Notes: a model not told the origin generated them from the sequence alone. Positions 23,189 through 32,556 are shown, numbered from the stretch's first letter. The stretch: DNA of 64,000 bases from Desulfobacteraceae bacterium Eth-SRB2 (GCA_004193595.1 RPGQ01000015.1:156323-220322); one strand, 5' to 3'. Program-made: numbers and translations.

Positions 23189-23440
23189 GTGTCCATCCAT
23201 AAATGAGGATTTTTGTTCAAGATCAAGCCTCCGGCCCGTAGGGCCTACGCCCCAGAGGGGCATGTGAAAAAAATAACCACCCCGGTACCATCTACCGGAC
23301 CTACGGGGCAGGCAGGCATATGTTTAATATTCCGAGGATTTATTCGCCACCGAACTTTGGCGAATTAATTTTTTGAACATAACGCAGAGACTTGTCCGCC
23401 TCCGGCGGATTGGGCAAAAAGACCAGTTATGGATGGACAC
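23189..23440. repeat. Inverted-repeat element with GTGTCCATCCATAA ends
   Basis: The ends GTGTCCATCCATAA (23189-23202) and TTATGGATGGACAC (23427-23440) are perfect 14-bp inverted repeats enclosing about 225 bp without a gene. Its interior (TTTTTGTTCAAGATCAAG, AACCACCCCG, CGAGGATT, TTGGGCAAAAAG) closely resembles the interior of the element at 25180-25424, although the ends are entirely different. It appears to be a MITE-like mobile repeat. Confidence 0.75.
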
Positions 23441-23553
23441 GAGTTAGTATTCGCAAAGAAACAGCTTTACATTTTCAAGGGTTGACGAATATAGACGACA
23501 AGCTGTTTCATACACCAGAATTTATTGAGAATTTATATTTCTGAGAGGTAAAT

Positions 23554-24102
23554 ATGGCAAGGTGGGCTGAACTGAAAAGTCAAGGAATAAAACGGTTTGG
23601 CGAGGTGGGGGCGTGGGCTTTTGATAAATGGAAAATGTTGAATGACACTTTTTTTAACGGAGAAAGTAAACCCGGCGCTATTATCTGGGGACAAACGCCA
23701 CAGGGTAAAAGTCTGGGCTATTATCATGTAAGCGAAAATTTGATATATTTAAATAAAAATTTAATGCGACCGGTTTACCCTACAAATGATTTTAAATGGG
23801 GGATACAGCATTTAAATAAAAAAATTGCCGGCGATGTTCTCCTGCATGAAATGATTCATCAAAGGGTTAACCAGACCGGTGGATGGGTGGGGGAAACCAG
23901 TCACAACAACGAGCGGTTTGTTGACGAGGTCAATAGAATTGCCAGGCTCCTTGGCATGGATATCAAGGCCAAGGTTATAAAACAAAAAAGGACCCGGGAC
24001 AAGTCAATATGGCACGTTGAACCCGGATATCTGACCCTTAAGGAATTATCCGATTTTCCATATTCATCCAGAACGGATAACTATTATTACGGACACCCTT
24101 GA
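23554..24102 (+). CDS. SprT-like zinc metalloprotease domain protein
   Basis: The 182-residue protein carries the HExxH zinc signature in LLHEMIHQ (H98, E99, H102), followed by SHNNERFVDEVNRIARLLG, the second part of the SprT-like pattern, where a downstream His supplies the third ligand. SprT-like proteins include the DNA-protein crosslink protease Spartan in eukaryotes; bacterial members are of unclear role. There is no signal peptide, so a cytoplasmic location is likely. The start ATG has a good GAGAGG ribosome-binding site. It is a single gene, with repeats at both sides. Confidence 0.8.
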   Translation: MARWAELKSQGIKRFGEVGAWAFDKWKMLNDTFFNGESKPGAIIWGQTPQGKSLGYYHVSENLIYLNKNLMRPVYPTNDFKWGIQHLNKKIAGDVLLHEMIHQRVNQTGGWVGETSHNNERFVDEVNRIARLLGMDIKAKVIKQKRTRDKSIWHVEPGYLTLKELSDFPYSSRTDNYYYGHP

Positions 24103-24133
24103 TGAATTCGACTTTTTACGGATTCATCATGAG

Positions 24134-24271
24134 TTAGTGAACTTCAAAATCCAAATCATCGGGCAAATTTATTATATCTTTCCATTCTTTGTTTTCTTCC
24201 TTTTTATCGACAGGTTCTTCCCGGTCACCTTCCGGCACCGCTTGCTTGTTTTCACTGATGTCTTTAGCCAT
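24134..24271 (-). CDS. Small acidic hypothetical protein
   Basis: A 45-residue frame (MAKDISENKQAVPEGDREEP..., ending DLDFEVH) lies 82 bp downstream of ihfA on the same strand. It is rich in Glu, Asp and Lys, without membrane segments or cysteines. No family is recognised. The ribosome-binding site is weak (AAAGAGA). It could be a real small protein cotranscribed with ihfA, or chance. Confidence 0.4.
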   Translation of the reverse strand: MAKDISENKQAVPEGDREEPVDKKEENKEWKDIINLPDDLDFEVH

Positions 24272-24352
24272 GGTTACACATCTCTTTGATTTTACCGGAT
24301 ATATCCCATAATAAATCGTTTTCCATGTATAATTTCTTCAAGGTATCTTCAA

Positions 24353-24634
24353 TTACCCGTTAATCTTATTTCTCCATGCCGGCGAACATTTGAAAGTGAC
24401 GACCTTTCTTTTACCCAAAATCATATCTTCACCGGTTGCGGGATTACGTCCTTTGCGCTCTTTTTTCTCTTTTACACAAAATTTGCCAAATCCGCTGATC
24501 AGAACATCTTCGCCGTTTGCCAGTGTCTGTTTCAAAATTTCCAAAGTGGCTTCCACCAGTTCTGCGGATCTGTTTCTGCTCGAACCGAGCTTTTTTTGGA
24601 TAGAATCAACTATTTGACTTTTTGTAAATGCCAT
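24353..24634 (-). CDS. ihfA: Integration host factor, alpha subunit (HU/IHF family)
   Basis: This 93-residue protein is a DNA-bending HU/IHF family member. The start ATG (MAFTKSQIVDSIQKKLG) has a strong AGGAGGAAC site and matches the family length; a longer frame upstream is not needed. The body (ELVEATLEILKQTLANGEDV, ISGFGKFCVKEKKERKGRNP, the DNA-clamping arm with RNPATGE) is typical, and the residues after the arm (LGKRKVVTFKCSPAWRNKIN) fit IHF alpha better than HU. It bends specific sites to help recombination, transcription and replication. Confidence 0.85.
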   Translation of the reverse strand: MAFTKSQIVDSIQKKLGSSRNRSAELVEATLEILKQTLANGEDVLISGFGKFCVKEKKERKGRNPATGEDMILGKRKVVTFKCSPAWRNKING

Positions 24635-24812
24635 GTACAAGTTCCTCCTGAAAGAAAAAGGTTTTTCTTCGGAATTATTAACCCTTTGCTGAAAAACTAC
24701 TTTCAAATCTTTTTTTTGTCAAGAAGATATGGATGTTATTCTGAGACTATTTCAGGCTGTTATTGGAAAAGATACAGCAAAAATAATACAGCAAAATGAG
24801 GGTTGACTTCCG

Positions 24813-25181
24813 ATGGATGGTATGTTTCATTTAAAAATTAATTATGGTAAAATGTGGAAAGACCACGGAATGAAAAAGTACCAACAAATTACTGAAGCTA
24901 GAATGGTGCTGGATTTGTCTGAACAGGCAACCATGGAACAAATCAAGTCTAATTATAGACATCTCATACGGAAATGGCATCCAGACCGGTGTAATGAAAA
25001 CAGTAAAAAATGTAAGGAAATGACAACCAGGATCATCGCTGCTTACCGGATTATTAATGATTACTGTAAAAACTATAAATTTTCTTTTTCCGAACAAGAG
25101 GTCGGGAATTATCTCTCGGCAGAAGAGTGGTGGTTTGAACGTTTCGGCATGAATTCCCTTTACAGCGACAAACAAAAATGA
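24813..25181 (+). CDS. Small J-domain protein
   Basis: The 122-residue protein contains a J domain at about residues 28-90: ARMVLDLSEQATMEQIKSNY, HLIRKWHPDRC with the HPD motif needed to stimulate DnaK ATPase, and a last helix with AYRIINDYC. There is no G/F-rich or zinc-finger region, so it is not DnaJ itself but a stand-alone J protein with a short tail containing paired tryptophans (EEWWFERF). The start at 24813 has a GAGGG site; an internal ATG at 24870 is possible. The stop codon lies exactly at the edge of the following repeat element. Confidence 0.8.
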   Translation: MDGMFHLKINYGKMWKDHGMKKYQQITEARMVLDLSEQATMEQIKSNYRHLIRKWHPDRCNENSKKCKEMTTRIIAAYRIINDYCKNYKFSFSEQEVGNYLSAEEWWFERFGMNSLYSDKQK

Positions 25182-25424
25182 GACCTTTGAAAAATGTTCA
25201 TTTTTGTTCAAGTTCAAGGCAATTCTGCAGGATAGCAGAATTGGACAGCTGTCAAGCTGCCCGCAAGGGCGAGGGGCATGGACGCCCCGAGTCAACGCGA
25301 AAATTTTAACCACCCCGATGAAAAACGCATCGGGACAGGCATCCATACATTGAGTATTTCGAGGATTAAAATTTGAGACTGACGTAGAAATTGGGCAAAA
25401 AGGGGCGTTTTGCAAAGGGCTCAG
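25180..25424. repeat. Inverted-repeat element with TGAGACCTTTG ends (copy B)
   Basis: The left end TGAGACCTTTGAAAAATG and the right end CGTTTTGCAAAGGGCTCA are imperfect 18-bp inverted repeats. The inside contains TTTTTGTTCAAGTTCAAG, AACCACCCCG, GGGACAGGCA, TTTCGAGGATTAAAATT and AATTGGGCAAAAAGG. A shorter version is at 35521-35664 and the same interior with other ends is at 23189-23440. No coding sequence is seen. Confidence 0.8.
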
Positions 25425-25439
25425 GAATAAGGACGTAGA

Positions 25440-25721
25440 ATGAATATTATAGAATGTACAGACAACAGTAAATCAAAGGGTCAATCGCAAAAACCTGTTT
25501 GTAAAATCCAAAACATTTTGGTTTTTCAGCAAAACGGCAGCGGCCTCAAAAAAATAGAGGGTGTCAGACAATACGGAAACAATAATTTTTCCCTTGAAAT
25601 CGTATCAATTGATGCTCATCTGCCCTCGGTTATCGATGATACAAAAGCATATATTCCCAAGGACATTCAGGGTCAAAACAAAGCCGGGTCCTTTGGGTTC
25701 GAATTTTTCCTGTTATATTAA
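25440..25721 (+). CDS. Short hypothetical protein, possibly truncated
   Basis: A 93-residue frame starting at the first ATG after the repeat element. The middle (KIQNILVFQQNGSGLKKIEG, then LEIVSIDAHLPSVIDD and AYIPKDI) looks like the N-terminal part of a larger soluble protein, perhaps DUF166-like, after which the frame goes off into an unrelated tail (GSFGFEFFLLY). It may be a remnant cut short during repeat insertion, or an independent small protein. There is no clear ribosome-binding site. The function is unknown. Confidence 0.5.
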   Translation: MNIIECTDNSKSKGQSQKPVCKIQNILVFQQNGSGLKKIEGVRQYGNNNFSLEIVSIDAHLPSVIDDTKAYIPKDIQGQNKAGSFGFEFFLLY

Positions 25722-25762
25722 ACTGAACTCACCATAAGTAGTAATATGTTTTAAATATCAAT

Positions 25763-28700
25763 ATGTTGAAAAAAATTGAGGCGCTTTTACCCAAAGCGCT
25801 GAGTGCCGATAGACACGCCATCCGTCGTGAATTAATACGGATTAAACAATCCGCCATCAAAACCGCGTCTGAAAATAAGATAAAAAAGAAAGTGGTTCGG
25901 CTGGAAAAAAGGCTTCAAACATCCATCAAAAAGAAATCATGGCGAAAAGCAAATCGTCCGAAACTTATCTATAATGATGCCCTCCCTATTTTTTCTAAAA
26001 AAGACGAAATAATAGATTCCATATCGAAAAACCGGGTGGTCATAATTTCCGGTGAAACCGGATCGGGTAAAACCACCCAAATACCGAAATTCTGTCTTTC
26101 AGCCGGACGCGGCATCAACGGCAAAATCGGCTGTACTCAGCCGAGAAGGATCGCTGCAACCACTGTCTCCAAACGTATTGCCGAAGAACTCGGAGAAGAA
26201 CTGGGCAGGTCCGTGGGATATAAAATTAGATTCAAAGATAAAACCGGTCCCCACACGTTTATTAAAATCATGACAGACGGTATTCTTTTGGCCGAAACCC
26301 AAAATGATCCGTATTTGAATGAATATGATACCCTCATCGTTGATGAAGCCCATGAAAGAAGTTTAAATATAGATTTTATCCTTGGGATTTTAAAAACCCT
26401 CTTAAAAAAAAGAAAAGACCTCAAAATTGTTATAACCTCGGCAACCATTGACACGGAAAAATTTTCAAAGGCTTTTAACAATGCTCCTGTGATAGAAGTA
26501 TCCGGCCGCATGTATCCGGTGGAAATACGTTATGTTGCGATTGACTCAAAACTCGAAGAAAACAATGAACAAACCCATATCGAGATGGCGGTCACTGCCA
26601 TTGACAACCTGCAAATAAAAAACCCCTCCGGAGATATCCTCGTCTTCATGCCCACCGAACAGGATATTCGTGAAACCTGCGAACTCATCAAAGCAAGGAA
26701 TTACAAAAACACCGTTATTTTTCCTCTGTTTGCCAGACTTGCAGGTTCTGAGCAATCAAAAGTTTTCTCACATATTCCCTCCAGAAAGATAATTATTGCA
26801 ACCAATATCGCTGAAACTTCCATCACCATACCCGGAATTAAATATGTCATCGACACCGGCCTTGCACGCATATCCCGGTACAATCCAAGATCAAGAACCA
26901 CTTCTCTCCCGGTCACCGCAATATCAAAAAGCAGTGCCGATCAGCGAAAAGGAAGATGCGGCAGGGTGGAAAACGGGATCTGCATACGACTTTTTTCTGA
27001 ACAAGAGTTTGAAAAGCGTCCGGTTTATACTCCGCCGGAAATTTTAAGAGCCAACCTCGCAGAAGTCATCTTAAGAATGATCTCACTGAAACTTGGCGAT
27101 ATATCGGACTTTCCATTTATTGATGGGCCGGCATCGAAAAGCATACAGGATGGGTTTGATCTTCTTTACGAACTCGGAGCCATCGCCCCCGGACCGCGCC
27201 AAAAAAAATCAAACGCAAAAACACCCTTTTACATCACTGAAAAGGGTAAGCTTATGGCAAAAATGCCGGTTGACCCCAGAATATCCCGGATGCTCATCCA
27301 AGCACAGACCCAAGGATGTCTTGAAGAGATTACGGTTATTGCTGCTGCGCTGAGCATACCGGATCCCAGAGAACGGCCCGCGGAAAAAGCCCAGGAAGCG
27401 GATCAGATCCACAAAGCGTTTCATGATCCGTGGTCCGATTTTATCACCCTTCTAAATATCTGGCGAAAATACCACCGGATCCGGCAAAAAGAAAAAACCA
27501 CAAAAAGCATGAAAAAATTTTGTAAGACTCACTTTCTTTCTTTTAAAAGGATGAGAGAATGGCGGGATATCCATGCCCAGATCTCAGAAATACTCAGAGA
27601 ATACGCTTTGGATGACAACAAACATCGAGCCAAAAATGCCCGAATAAAACAGAGCACTCCGGCTCAACCGTCAAAAGCCAAACCTCCTGATCAACTCTCT
27701 GAATTCGGAAGTCTTTATACTTCCATTCACAAATCGATTTTGAGCGGTTTTCTCTCCAACATTGCACTTAAAAAAGAAAAAAATATCTTTCAAGCCACAA
27801 AAGGAAAAGAAGCGATGATCTTTCCGGGATCAACCCTTTTCAACACTGCAAAAACATGGATTGTGGCTGCTGAAATGGTTGAAACATCACGACTTTTTGC
27901 CAGGACATGCGCAAACATTGATAGTGACTGGCTGGAAAAATTGGGTGAGACCCTTTGCAAATATACCTATCTTCACCCACACTGGGAAAGAAATCGGGGA
28001 GAGGTTGTGGCTTTCGAACAGGTAAGCCTTTTCGGTCTCATTATCGTTCCCCAAAGACCCGTATCCTATGGCAGGATTGACCCTGACCAAGCATCTGACA
28101 TTTTTATTCAAAGCGCGCTGGTAAACGGTGATGTTAAAAAAAAGTTTGATTTTATGCGGCACAACCAGAAACTTATTGATGAGATTGGCGGCATGGAAGA
28201 TAAAATCAGAAAAAGGGATGTTCTTGTCAGTGATGCCGAATTGTTCGAATTCTACCATAAAAGGCTAACAGGATGTTATGATATCAGAACCCTTTCAAAA
28301 CATATCAAACAAAAGGAAAGCGACCTTTTCTTGCGAATGAAACCAGAAGATATTCTCCGGTATCATCCGGGTGAAAAAGAACTCTCTCTTTACCCTGACA
28401 GAATTAATTTAGGGGACCACAAATTTGATTGTGTCTACAAATTCGACCCCGGCAAAAACCAGGATGGTGCAACCGTAAAAATACCGTCATCCTGCGCCCT
28501 AATGGTTCCTTCAGGATCGATGGACTGGCTGGTGCCCGGACTCTACAGAGAAAAAATAACCGCGCTTATTAAAGGTCTTCCCAAAGTTTTTCGTAAAAAA
28601 CTGGTCCCTATTGCAAATACGGTCGATGGTATTATCGACGAAATGCCAAAAACGCAACGCTCTCTGATAACAGAACTTGGAAATTTTATTTATAATCGCT

Positions 28701-29791
28701 TGGGTCTGGATATCCCTGCATCGGCCTGGCCTTGGGATCTTTTGCCGGACCATCTTAAAATGCGCATATCCATTACCGACCCCAAAGGCAAGGAACTTTG
28801 CGCCGGCAGGGATCCGTCAATTTTAAGCCAAAATATTTCAGTTAAAACCGATCCCAAAGAATCTAGCGAAATTGAATCTGCAAAAAAAAAGTGGGAAAGA
28901 ACCGGCATAACCGGCTGGGACTTTCCGGATCTGCCCGAACGCATCAGCATAACCGGAGAAAACAAGTCAAAATGGGTTGTTTATCCCGGTCTTCAAAAAG
29001 CATCACAGCAGGAAAACAGCGTAAATTTACACCTTTTTCTCCACCCGGACCAAGCTCTCGATTCTCATAAAGAGGGGGTCACCCGGTTATTTGCCATTTA
29101 TTTTTCAAAGGATCTGAAGTTTTTAAAAAAGGCTCTGACCCTGCCTAAAAAAAATGAGAAAATGGCCAATTATTTTGGAGGGGCCAAACGCCTTGAGAAA
29201 AAGCTCTTTGAAAGCATCATCAACACCCTGTGTTTTAAAAACATAAGATCCAAAGATGCTTTTTATTCATATGCCGAATCTGTCGCGCCGACAATTCTCC
29301 CAAGGGGTCGGGAATTATTAGACCGAAGCCTGTCTGTTCTTGAGGCTTATCATGAAACCAGAACCCTACTGTATAACCTGGAATCAACTCACCACAAAAA
29401 CCTTACCGCCCTGCAATTTTTAAGAGATTTAAGAGAGGAACTTAAAAAGCTTGTCCCTGAAACTTTTATGGACCTTTACGACACCGAGCGCCTCACCCAC
29501 CTTATCCGGTATATAAAGGCCATGGATTTCCGTGCCCGTCGAGCTTTGGTTAATTTTGAAAAGGACCGGGAAAAGGCAAAAGAGGTCTTTGTTTTTACCC
29601 AAAGCCTTGATAAACAACTGCAAGGTCTTTCCCTATCCGCATCTTCGGAAAAAAAAGCGGCTATCGAGGAGTATTTCTGGCTGGTTGAAGAATTCAAGGT
29701 TTCTGTTTTTGCCCAAGAGCTTAAAACACCGGTGCGGGTTTCTAAAAAGCGGCTTCAAGAAAAATTAGGAGAAATTGAAAGGATGGCATAA
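25763..29791 (+). CDS. hrpA: ATP-dependent RNA helicase HrpA
   Basis: This 1342-residue DEAH-box helicase has Walker A GETGSGKTTQ (about 97-106), TQPRRIAA, VDEAHERSLN, SAT in TSATIDTEKF, TNIAETSITIPG and the motif VI QRKGRCGR. After these come the winged-helix, ratchet-like and OB-fold parts and the long C-terminal DUF3418-type extension typical of bacterial HrpA (about 1300 residues). HrpA unwinds RNA and in E. coli has been linked to mRNA processing and rescue of stalled ribosomes. It stands alone, starting 41 bp after a small hypothetical gene and followed by an inverted-repeat element. Confidence 0.95.
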   Translation: MLKKIEALLPKALSADRHAIRRELIRIKQSAIKTASENKIKKKVVRLEKRLQTSIKKKSWRKANRPKLIYNDALPIFSKKDEIIDSISKNRVVIISGETGSGKTTQIPKFCLSAGRGINGKIGCTQPRRIAATTVSKRIAEELGEELGRSVGYKIRFKDKTGPHTFIKIMTDGILLAETQNDPYLNEYDTLIVDEAHERSLNIDFILGILKTLLKKRKDLKIVITSATIDTEKFSKAFNNAPVIEVSGRMYPVEIRYVAIDSKLEENNEQTHIEMAVTAIDNLQIKNPSGDILVFMPTEQDIRETCELIKARNYKNTVIFPLFARLAGSEQSKVFSHIPSRKIIIATNIAETSITIPGIKYVIDTGLARISRYNPRSRTTSLPVTAISKSSADQRKGRCGRVENGICIRLFSEQEFEKRPVYTPPEILRANLAEVILRMISLKLGDISDFPFIDGPASKSIQDGFDLLYELGAIAPGPRQKKSNAKTPFYITEKGKLMAKMPVDPRISRMLIQAQTQGCLEEITVIAAALSIPDPRERPAEKAQEADQIHKAFHDPWSDFITLLNIWRKYHRIRQKEKTTKSMKKFCKTHFLSFKRMREWRDIHAQISEILREYALDDNKHRAKNARIKQSTPAQPSKAKPPDQLSEFGSLYTSIHKSILSGFLSNIALKKEKNIFQATKGKEAMIFPGSTLFNTAKTWIVAAEMVETSRLFARTCANIDSDWLEKLGETLCKYTYLHPHWERNRGEVVAFEQVSLFGLIIVPQRPVSYGRIDPDQASDIFIQSALVNGDVKKKFDFMRHNQKLIDEIGGMEDKIRKRDVLVSDAELFEFYHKRLTGCYDIRTLSKHIKQKESDLFLRMKPEDILRYHPGEKELSLYPDRINLGDHKFDCVYKFDPGKNQDGATVKIPSSCALMVPSGSMDWLVPGLYREKITALIKGLPKVFRKKLVPIANTVDGIIDEMPKTQRSLITELGNFIYNRLGLDIPASAWPWDLLPDHLKMRISITDPKGKELCAGRDPSILSQNISVKTDPKESSEIESAKKKWERTGITGWDFPDLPERISITGENKSKWVVYPGLQKASQQENSVNLHLFLHPDQALDSHKEGVTRLFAIYFSKDLKFLKKALTLPKKNEKMANYFGGAKRLEKKLFESIINTLCFKNIRSKDAFYSYAESVAPTILPRGRELLDRSLSVLEAYHETRTLLYNLESTHHKNLTALQFLRDLREELKKLVPETFMDLYDTERLTHLIRYIKAMDFRARRALVNFEKDREKAKEVFVFTQSLDKQLQGLSLSASSEKKAAIEEYFWLVEEFKVSVFAQELKTPVRVSKKRLQEKLGEIERMA

Positions 29792-29800
29792 AAAAGACCG

Positions 29801-29967
29801 GGTTTCAGGTGTCAGGTGTCAGGGTTAAGGGGAAAACGGGTGTAAATCAAGGATGTTGGCAGTTATCTGAGGAAACGGCAGTGTATGGCGTAAATGATCG
29901 TTCCCTCAGGGCTGGCCCATTACTACTGAACATGCTTCCTGACACCTGAAACCTGACACCTGAAACC
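29801..29967. repeat. Inverted repeat of CAGGTGT/ACACCTG units downstream of hrpA
   Basis: The left arm GGTTTCAGGTGTCAGGTGTC is mirrored by the right arm GACACCTGAAACCTGACACC about 120 bp away. Each arm holds repeated TCAGGTG units. It could act as a bidirectional transcription stop between hrpA and the convergent glycosyltransferase gene. Its short self-similar units resemble REP-type repeats. Confidence 0.75.
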
Positions 29968-30013
29968 AAATCGCCATAGCAATCTTGGCAAACAACAGTC
30001 TTGATTTAACCCC

Positions 30014-30847
30014 TCAACATCTTTTTGAAAGGGACGTATAATACTGCGCTTCATCTTCCCGTCCCCGTTTGAGACATCCGGCTGCATAGATTTTGCATTT
30101 TTCCTTGAGGGTTTTTACTGCAGCTTTGTATTGGTTCCCTGAAAGCAAATCACTTGAAATAATTTTTTTTAATGACTCTATTCTAAATTTGTCGAGTCCC
30201 GGGGATGCGGAAAGCTGGTCATTATGTCCGCCCCGTTTGATGATCAGCGGAGTGTCGATAAGGTAAACCGGATATCGGCAGCTTATCCTTAGCCATAAAT
30301 CATAGTCTTCGCATGCAGGAAGTGTTTCATCAAACCCCCCGACTTCTTCAAACAAAGAGCGTCTGATCATCACGGCTGACGGGCTCACCAGACACAAAGC
30401 CAGGGAGGGTTCAAAAATCATTCCCCAAGGTTTTTTATGCCGTTTTTTGGGGTTGACACGGACACCCTTTCTGATCCAAGTCTCTTCTGTCTGGCAGATT
30501 TGAGCATCCGGATTTTTGTTGAAAAATTCAACTTGCCGGAAAAGTTTTTGCGGCAGCCAGAGATCATCCGAGTCAAGAAAGGCGATAAAGCGTCCTGATG
30601 CCGCTGCAAGTCCCCGGTTTCTTGCAGCACTCACTCCCTGATTCTCCTGCCTGAAAACCATGATATCGCCACCGAATGAATTGAGAATATCAGGCGTATT
30701 ATCTGTGGAACCGTCATCAACAATAATTAGTTCAAAGTCCCTGTAATCCTGGACCATAACTGAATCAATAGCTTCTTTAATGATCCAGCCGCGATTGTAT
30801 GTGGGAATGATGATACTAACCTCTACCGTGTTATTTCTTTTTCTCAT
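30014..30847 (-). CDS. Glycosyltransferase family 2
   Basis: This 277-residue protein has the GT-A nucleotide-sugar fold: VEVSIIIPTYNRGWIIKEAI at the N-terminus, the UDP-binding VDDGSTDNTP (about 43-53), ENQGVSAARNRGL and the DxD-type motif FLDSDDLW (92-95). A later ED motif (ACEDYDLWLRIS) supplies the probable catalytic base. There are no membrane helices, so it acts at the inner face of the membrane, probably on cell-surface polysaccharide or lipid-linked sugars. The acceptor is unknown, since no polysaccharide cluster surrounds it. Confidence 0.9.
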   Translation of the reverse strand: MRKRNNTVEVSIIIPTYNRGWIIKEAIDSVMVQDYRDFELIIVDDGSTDNTPDILNSFGGDIMVFRQENQGVSAARNRGLAAASGRFIAFLDSDDLWLPQKLFRQVEFFNKNPDAQICQTEETWIRKGVRVNPKKRHKKPWGMIFEPSLALCLVSPSAVMIRRSLFEEVGGFDETLPACEDYDLWLRISCRYPVYLIDTPLIIKRGGHNDQLSASPGLDKFRIESLKKIISSDLLSGNQYKAAVKTLKEKCKIYAAGCLKRGREDEAQYYTSLSKRC

Positions 30848-31163
30848 TTTCTTTCACCTGAAGACTTTTTTAACCGATTATTCCAAATTTTACAATCTTT
30901 CATCATTGCCTATAGAGTTAAAATTTTTAGCCGTATACCTCCCCCTTTATTTGCATAGAATCATTTAGCACTTGACTTAAATTTATTATATTTTATTATT
31001 TAATGAATAATATTCATTTAAGTCCTAATTCTGCGATTGTATCCAATCTCATTATCCAGTGCCCGAGCGAAAACCAAGGCGTCTTCGTTCAGTCACTATC
31101 TAACCCATGTTGAGACGTTCAGCTAACTTAATATTGTCTTTTTAATTAAAAAAGGAGGATCAC
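30848..31163. other. Intergenic region between divergent genes
   Basis: It is an AT-rich spacer between the minus-strand glycosyltransferase and the plus-strand TRAP binding protein. It ends with a strong AAAGGAGGATCAC ribosome-binding site for the latter. No other structure was recognised. Confidence 0.6.
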
Positions 31164-32147
31164 ATGAGAAAAACTATAGTCATTGGAATTGCGCTTTTGT
31201 TCGGATTTGCCCTTTTCATGGGAGGGGCACCGGCAACCGCTCAGGCTAAAACCACATTTATTACCATCGGTACCGGAGGGATTACCGGCGTTTACTATCC
31301 CACCGGCGGCGCCATTGCCAAGATCGTAAACAAGAAGAAGAAAGAATACGGTATTCGCTGCACCGTAGAATCTACCGGTGGGTCGGTGTTCAACGTCAAT
31401 GCAATCATGTCCGGAGATTTAGAATTCGGTGTTGTCCAGTCGGACCGACAGTTCCAGGCGATAAACGGCTCTCCTGATTCTGAGTGGGCGGGCAAGCCCC
31501 AAAAAGATCTCCGTGCGGTTTTCAGCATTCATCCCGAATCCATCACCCTTGTTGCTGCGGTTGATGCCGACATCAAAAACATCTTGGATCTGAAAGGGAA
31601 AAGAGTAAACATCGGCAACCCGGGTTCGGGTCAGCGTCAGAATTCCATTGATGCACTTACGGCAGTTGGGATAGATATCAAAAAAGACCTGAATGCAGAA
31701 GGGATCAAGGCTTCCGAATCGGCAGGGCTCCTTCAGGACGGCAGAATCGATGCCTTCTTTTACACGGTGGGACATCCCAATGGATCGATAAAGGAAGCGA
31801 CTTCCGGCAAGAGAAAGATCCGCTTTGCTTCCATCACCGGTGTTGAAAAACTGCTGGAAAAATACCCTTACTATGCCAAAGCTTTTATACCGATTAAGCT
31901 TTACCCGGGGGCTGTAAACAAAAAAGATATTCAGACGTTTGGTGTCAAGGCCACTTTTGTCACTTCGGCAAAAGTGCCGGATAATGTGGTGTACGCCATT
32001 ACCAAAGAGGTTTTTGATAATTTCGAAGCATTTAAAAAATTGCATCCCGCATACCAAGTCCTAACTAAAGAAGGTATGCTGGAAGGTCTATCCGCACCTA
32101 TTCATCCGGGTGCAATGAAATACTACAAGGAAGCCGGTCTGAAATAA
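31164..32147 (+). CDS. TAXI-family TRAP transporter solute-binding protein
   Basis: This 327-residue periplasmic protein has a signal peptide (MRKTIVIGIALLFGFALFMG, cut near ATAQA-KT). The mature start TTFITIGTGGITGVYYPTGG is the signature of TAXI (TRAP-associated extracytoplasmic immunogenic) binding proteins, followed by CTVESTGGSVFNVNAI and GVVQSDRQFQA. Members of this family bind small organic acids or amino acids such as glutamate; the substrate here is unknown. It is the first gene of a TRAP uptake unit, with a terminator-like hairpin and a repeat element before the permease gene, an arrangement that would let the binding protein be made in excess. Confidence 0.92.
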   Translation: MRKTIVIGIALLFGFALFMGGAPATAQAKTTFITIGTGGITGVYYPTGGAIAKIVNKKKKEYGIRCTVESTGGSVFNVNAIMSGDLEFGVVQSDRQFQAINGSPDSEWAGKPQKDLRAVFSIHPESITLVAAVDADIKNILDLKGKRVNIGNPGSGQRQNSIDALTAVGIDIKKDLNAEGIKASESAGLLQDGRIDAFFYTVGHPNGSIKEATSGKRKIRFASITGVEKLLEKYPYYAKAFIPIKLYPGAVNKKDIQTFGVKATFVTSAKVPDNVVYAITKEVFDNFEAFKKLHPAYQVLTKEGMLEGLSAPIHPGAMKYYKEAGLK

Positions 32148-32170
32148 ACCGAACCGGACCTTTAAACTAT

Positions 32171-32217
32171 GGGGCGGCGGAGCCGGTGCAAAAGGATGCG
32201 GGCCCGTCGCCCTTTAT
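32171..32217 (+). terminator. Terminator-like hairpin after the TAXI gene
   Basis: GGGCGGCGG and CCGTCGCCC form a 9-bp stem with one mismatch, followed by TTTAT. The short T-run suggests partial termination between the binding-protein gene and the permease gene. Confidence 0.55.
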
Positions 32218-32340
32218 AATTGAGCCGGGTATAATTGCCTTGTCTCATCTCATGCCATATTAATTTCAGATCTATTTTACATTTTGATCAAAACGGTCAG
32301 TCTGAAACCTCTTCCGGAATCTTTGTATAGTATTCAATAT

Positions 32341-32519
32341 TGATGAACTCGTAAAAAGTCCGATTTAGACGGTTTCGTAAAAAGTTCAAACTCCCCCGCC
32401 AAACATAGGCGGGATAAAAAGGCGTCGCAAATTTTGTAATCATGAGGCGTACTTATCGTACGTTGAATGATTGCGAAATGCAGCACAACGCAGAAGTTGG
32501 ACTTTTTACGAGACCGTCA
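32341..32519. repeat. 179-bp palindromic repeat, GATGAACTCGTAAAAAGT family (copy 2)
   Basis: It is nearly identical to the element at 22316-22493 over its full length. The differences noticed are a one-base insertion (GGCGTCGCAAAT versus GGCGTGCAAAT), TACTTATCG for TACTTTTCG, and GAGACCG for GAAACCG at the right end. It lies inside the TRAP operon, 38 bp before the permease start codon, so it should be transcribed and may fold in the mRNA. Confidence 0.85.
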
Positions 32520-32556
32520 ACATTGTCTTACCATACTGACGGATTAGGTGCTAGCC

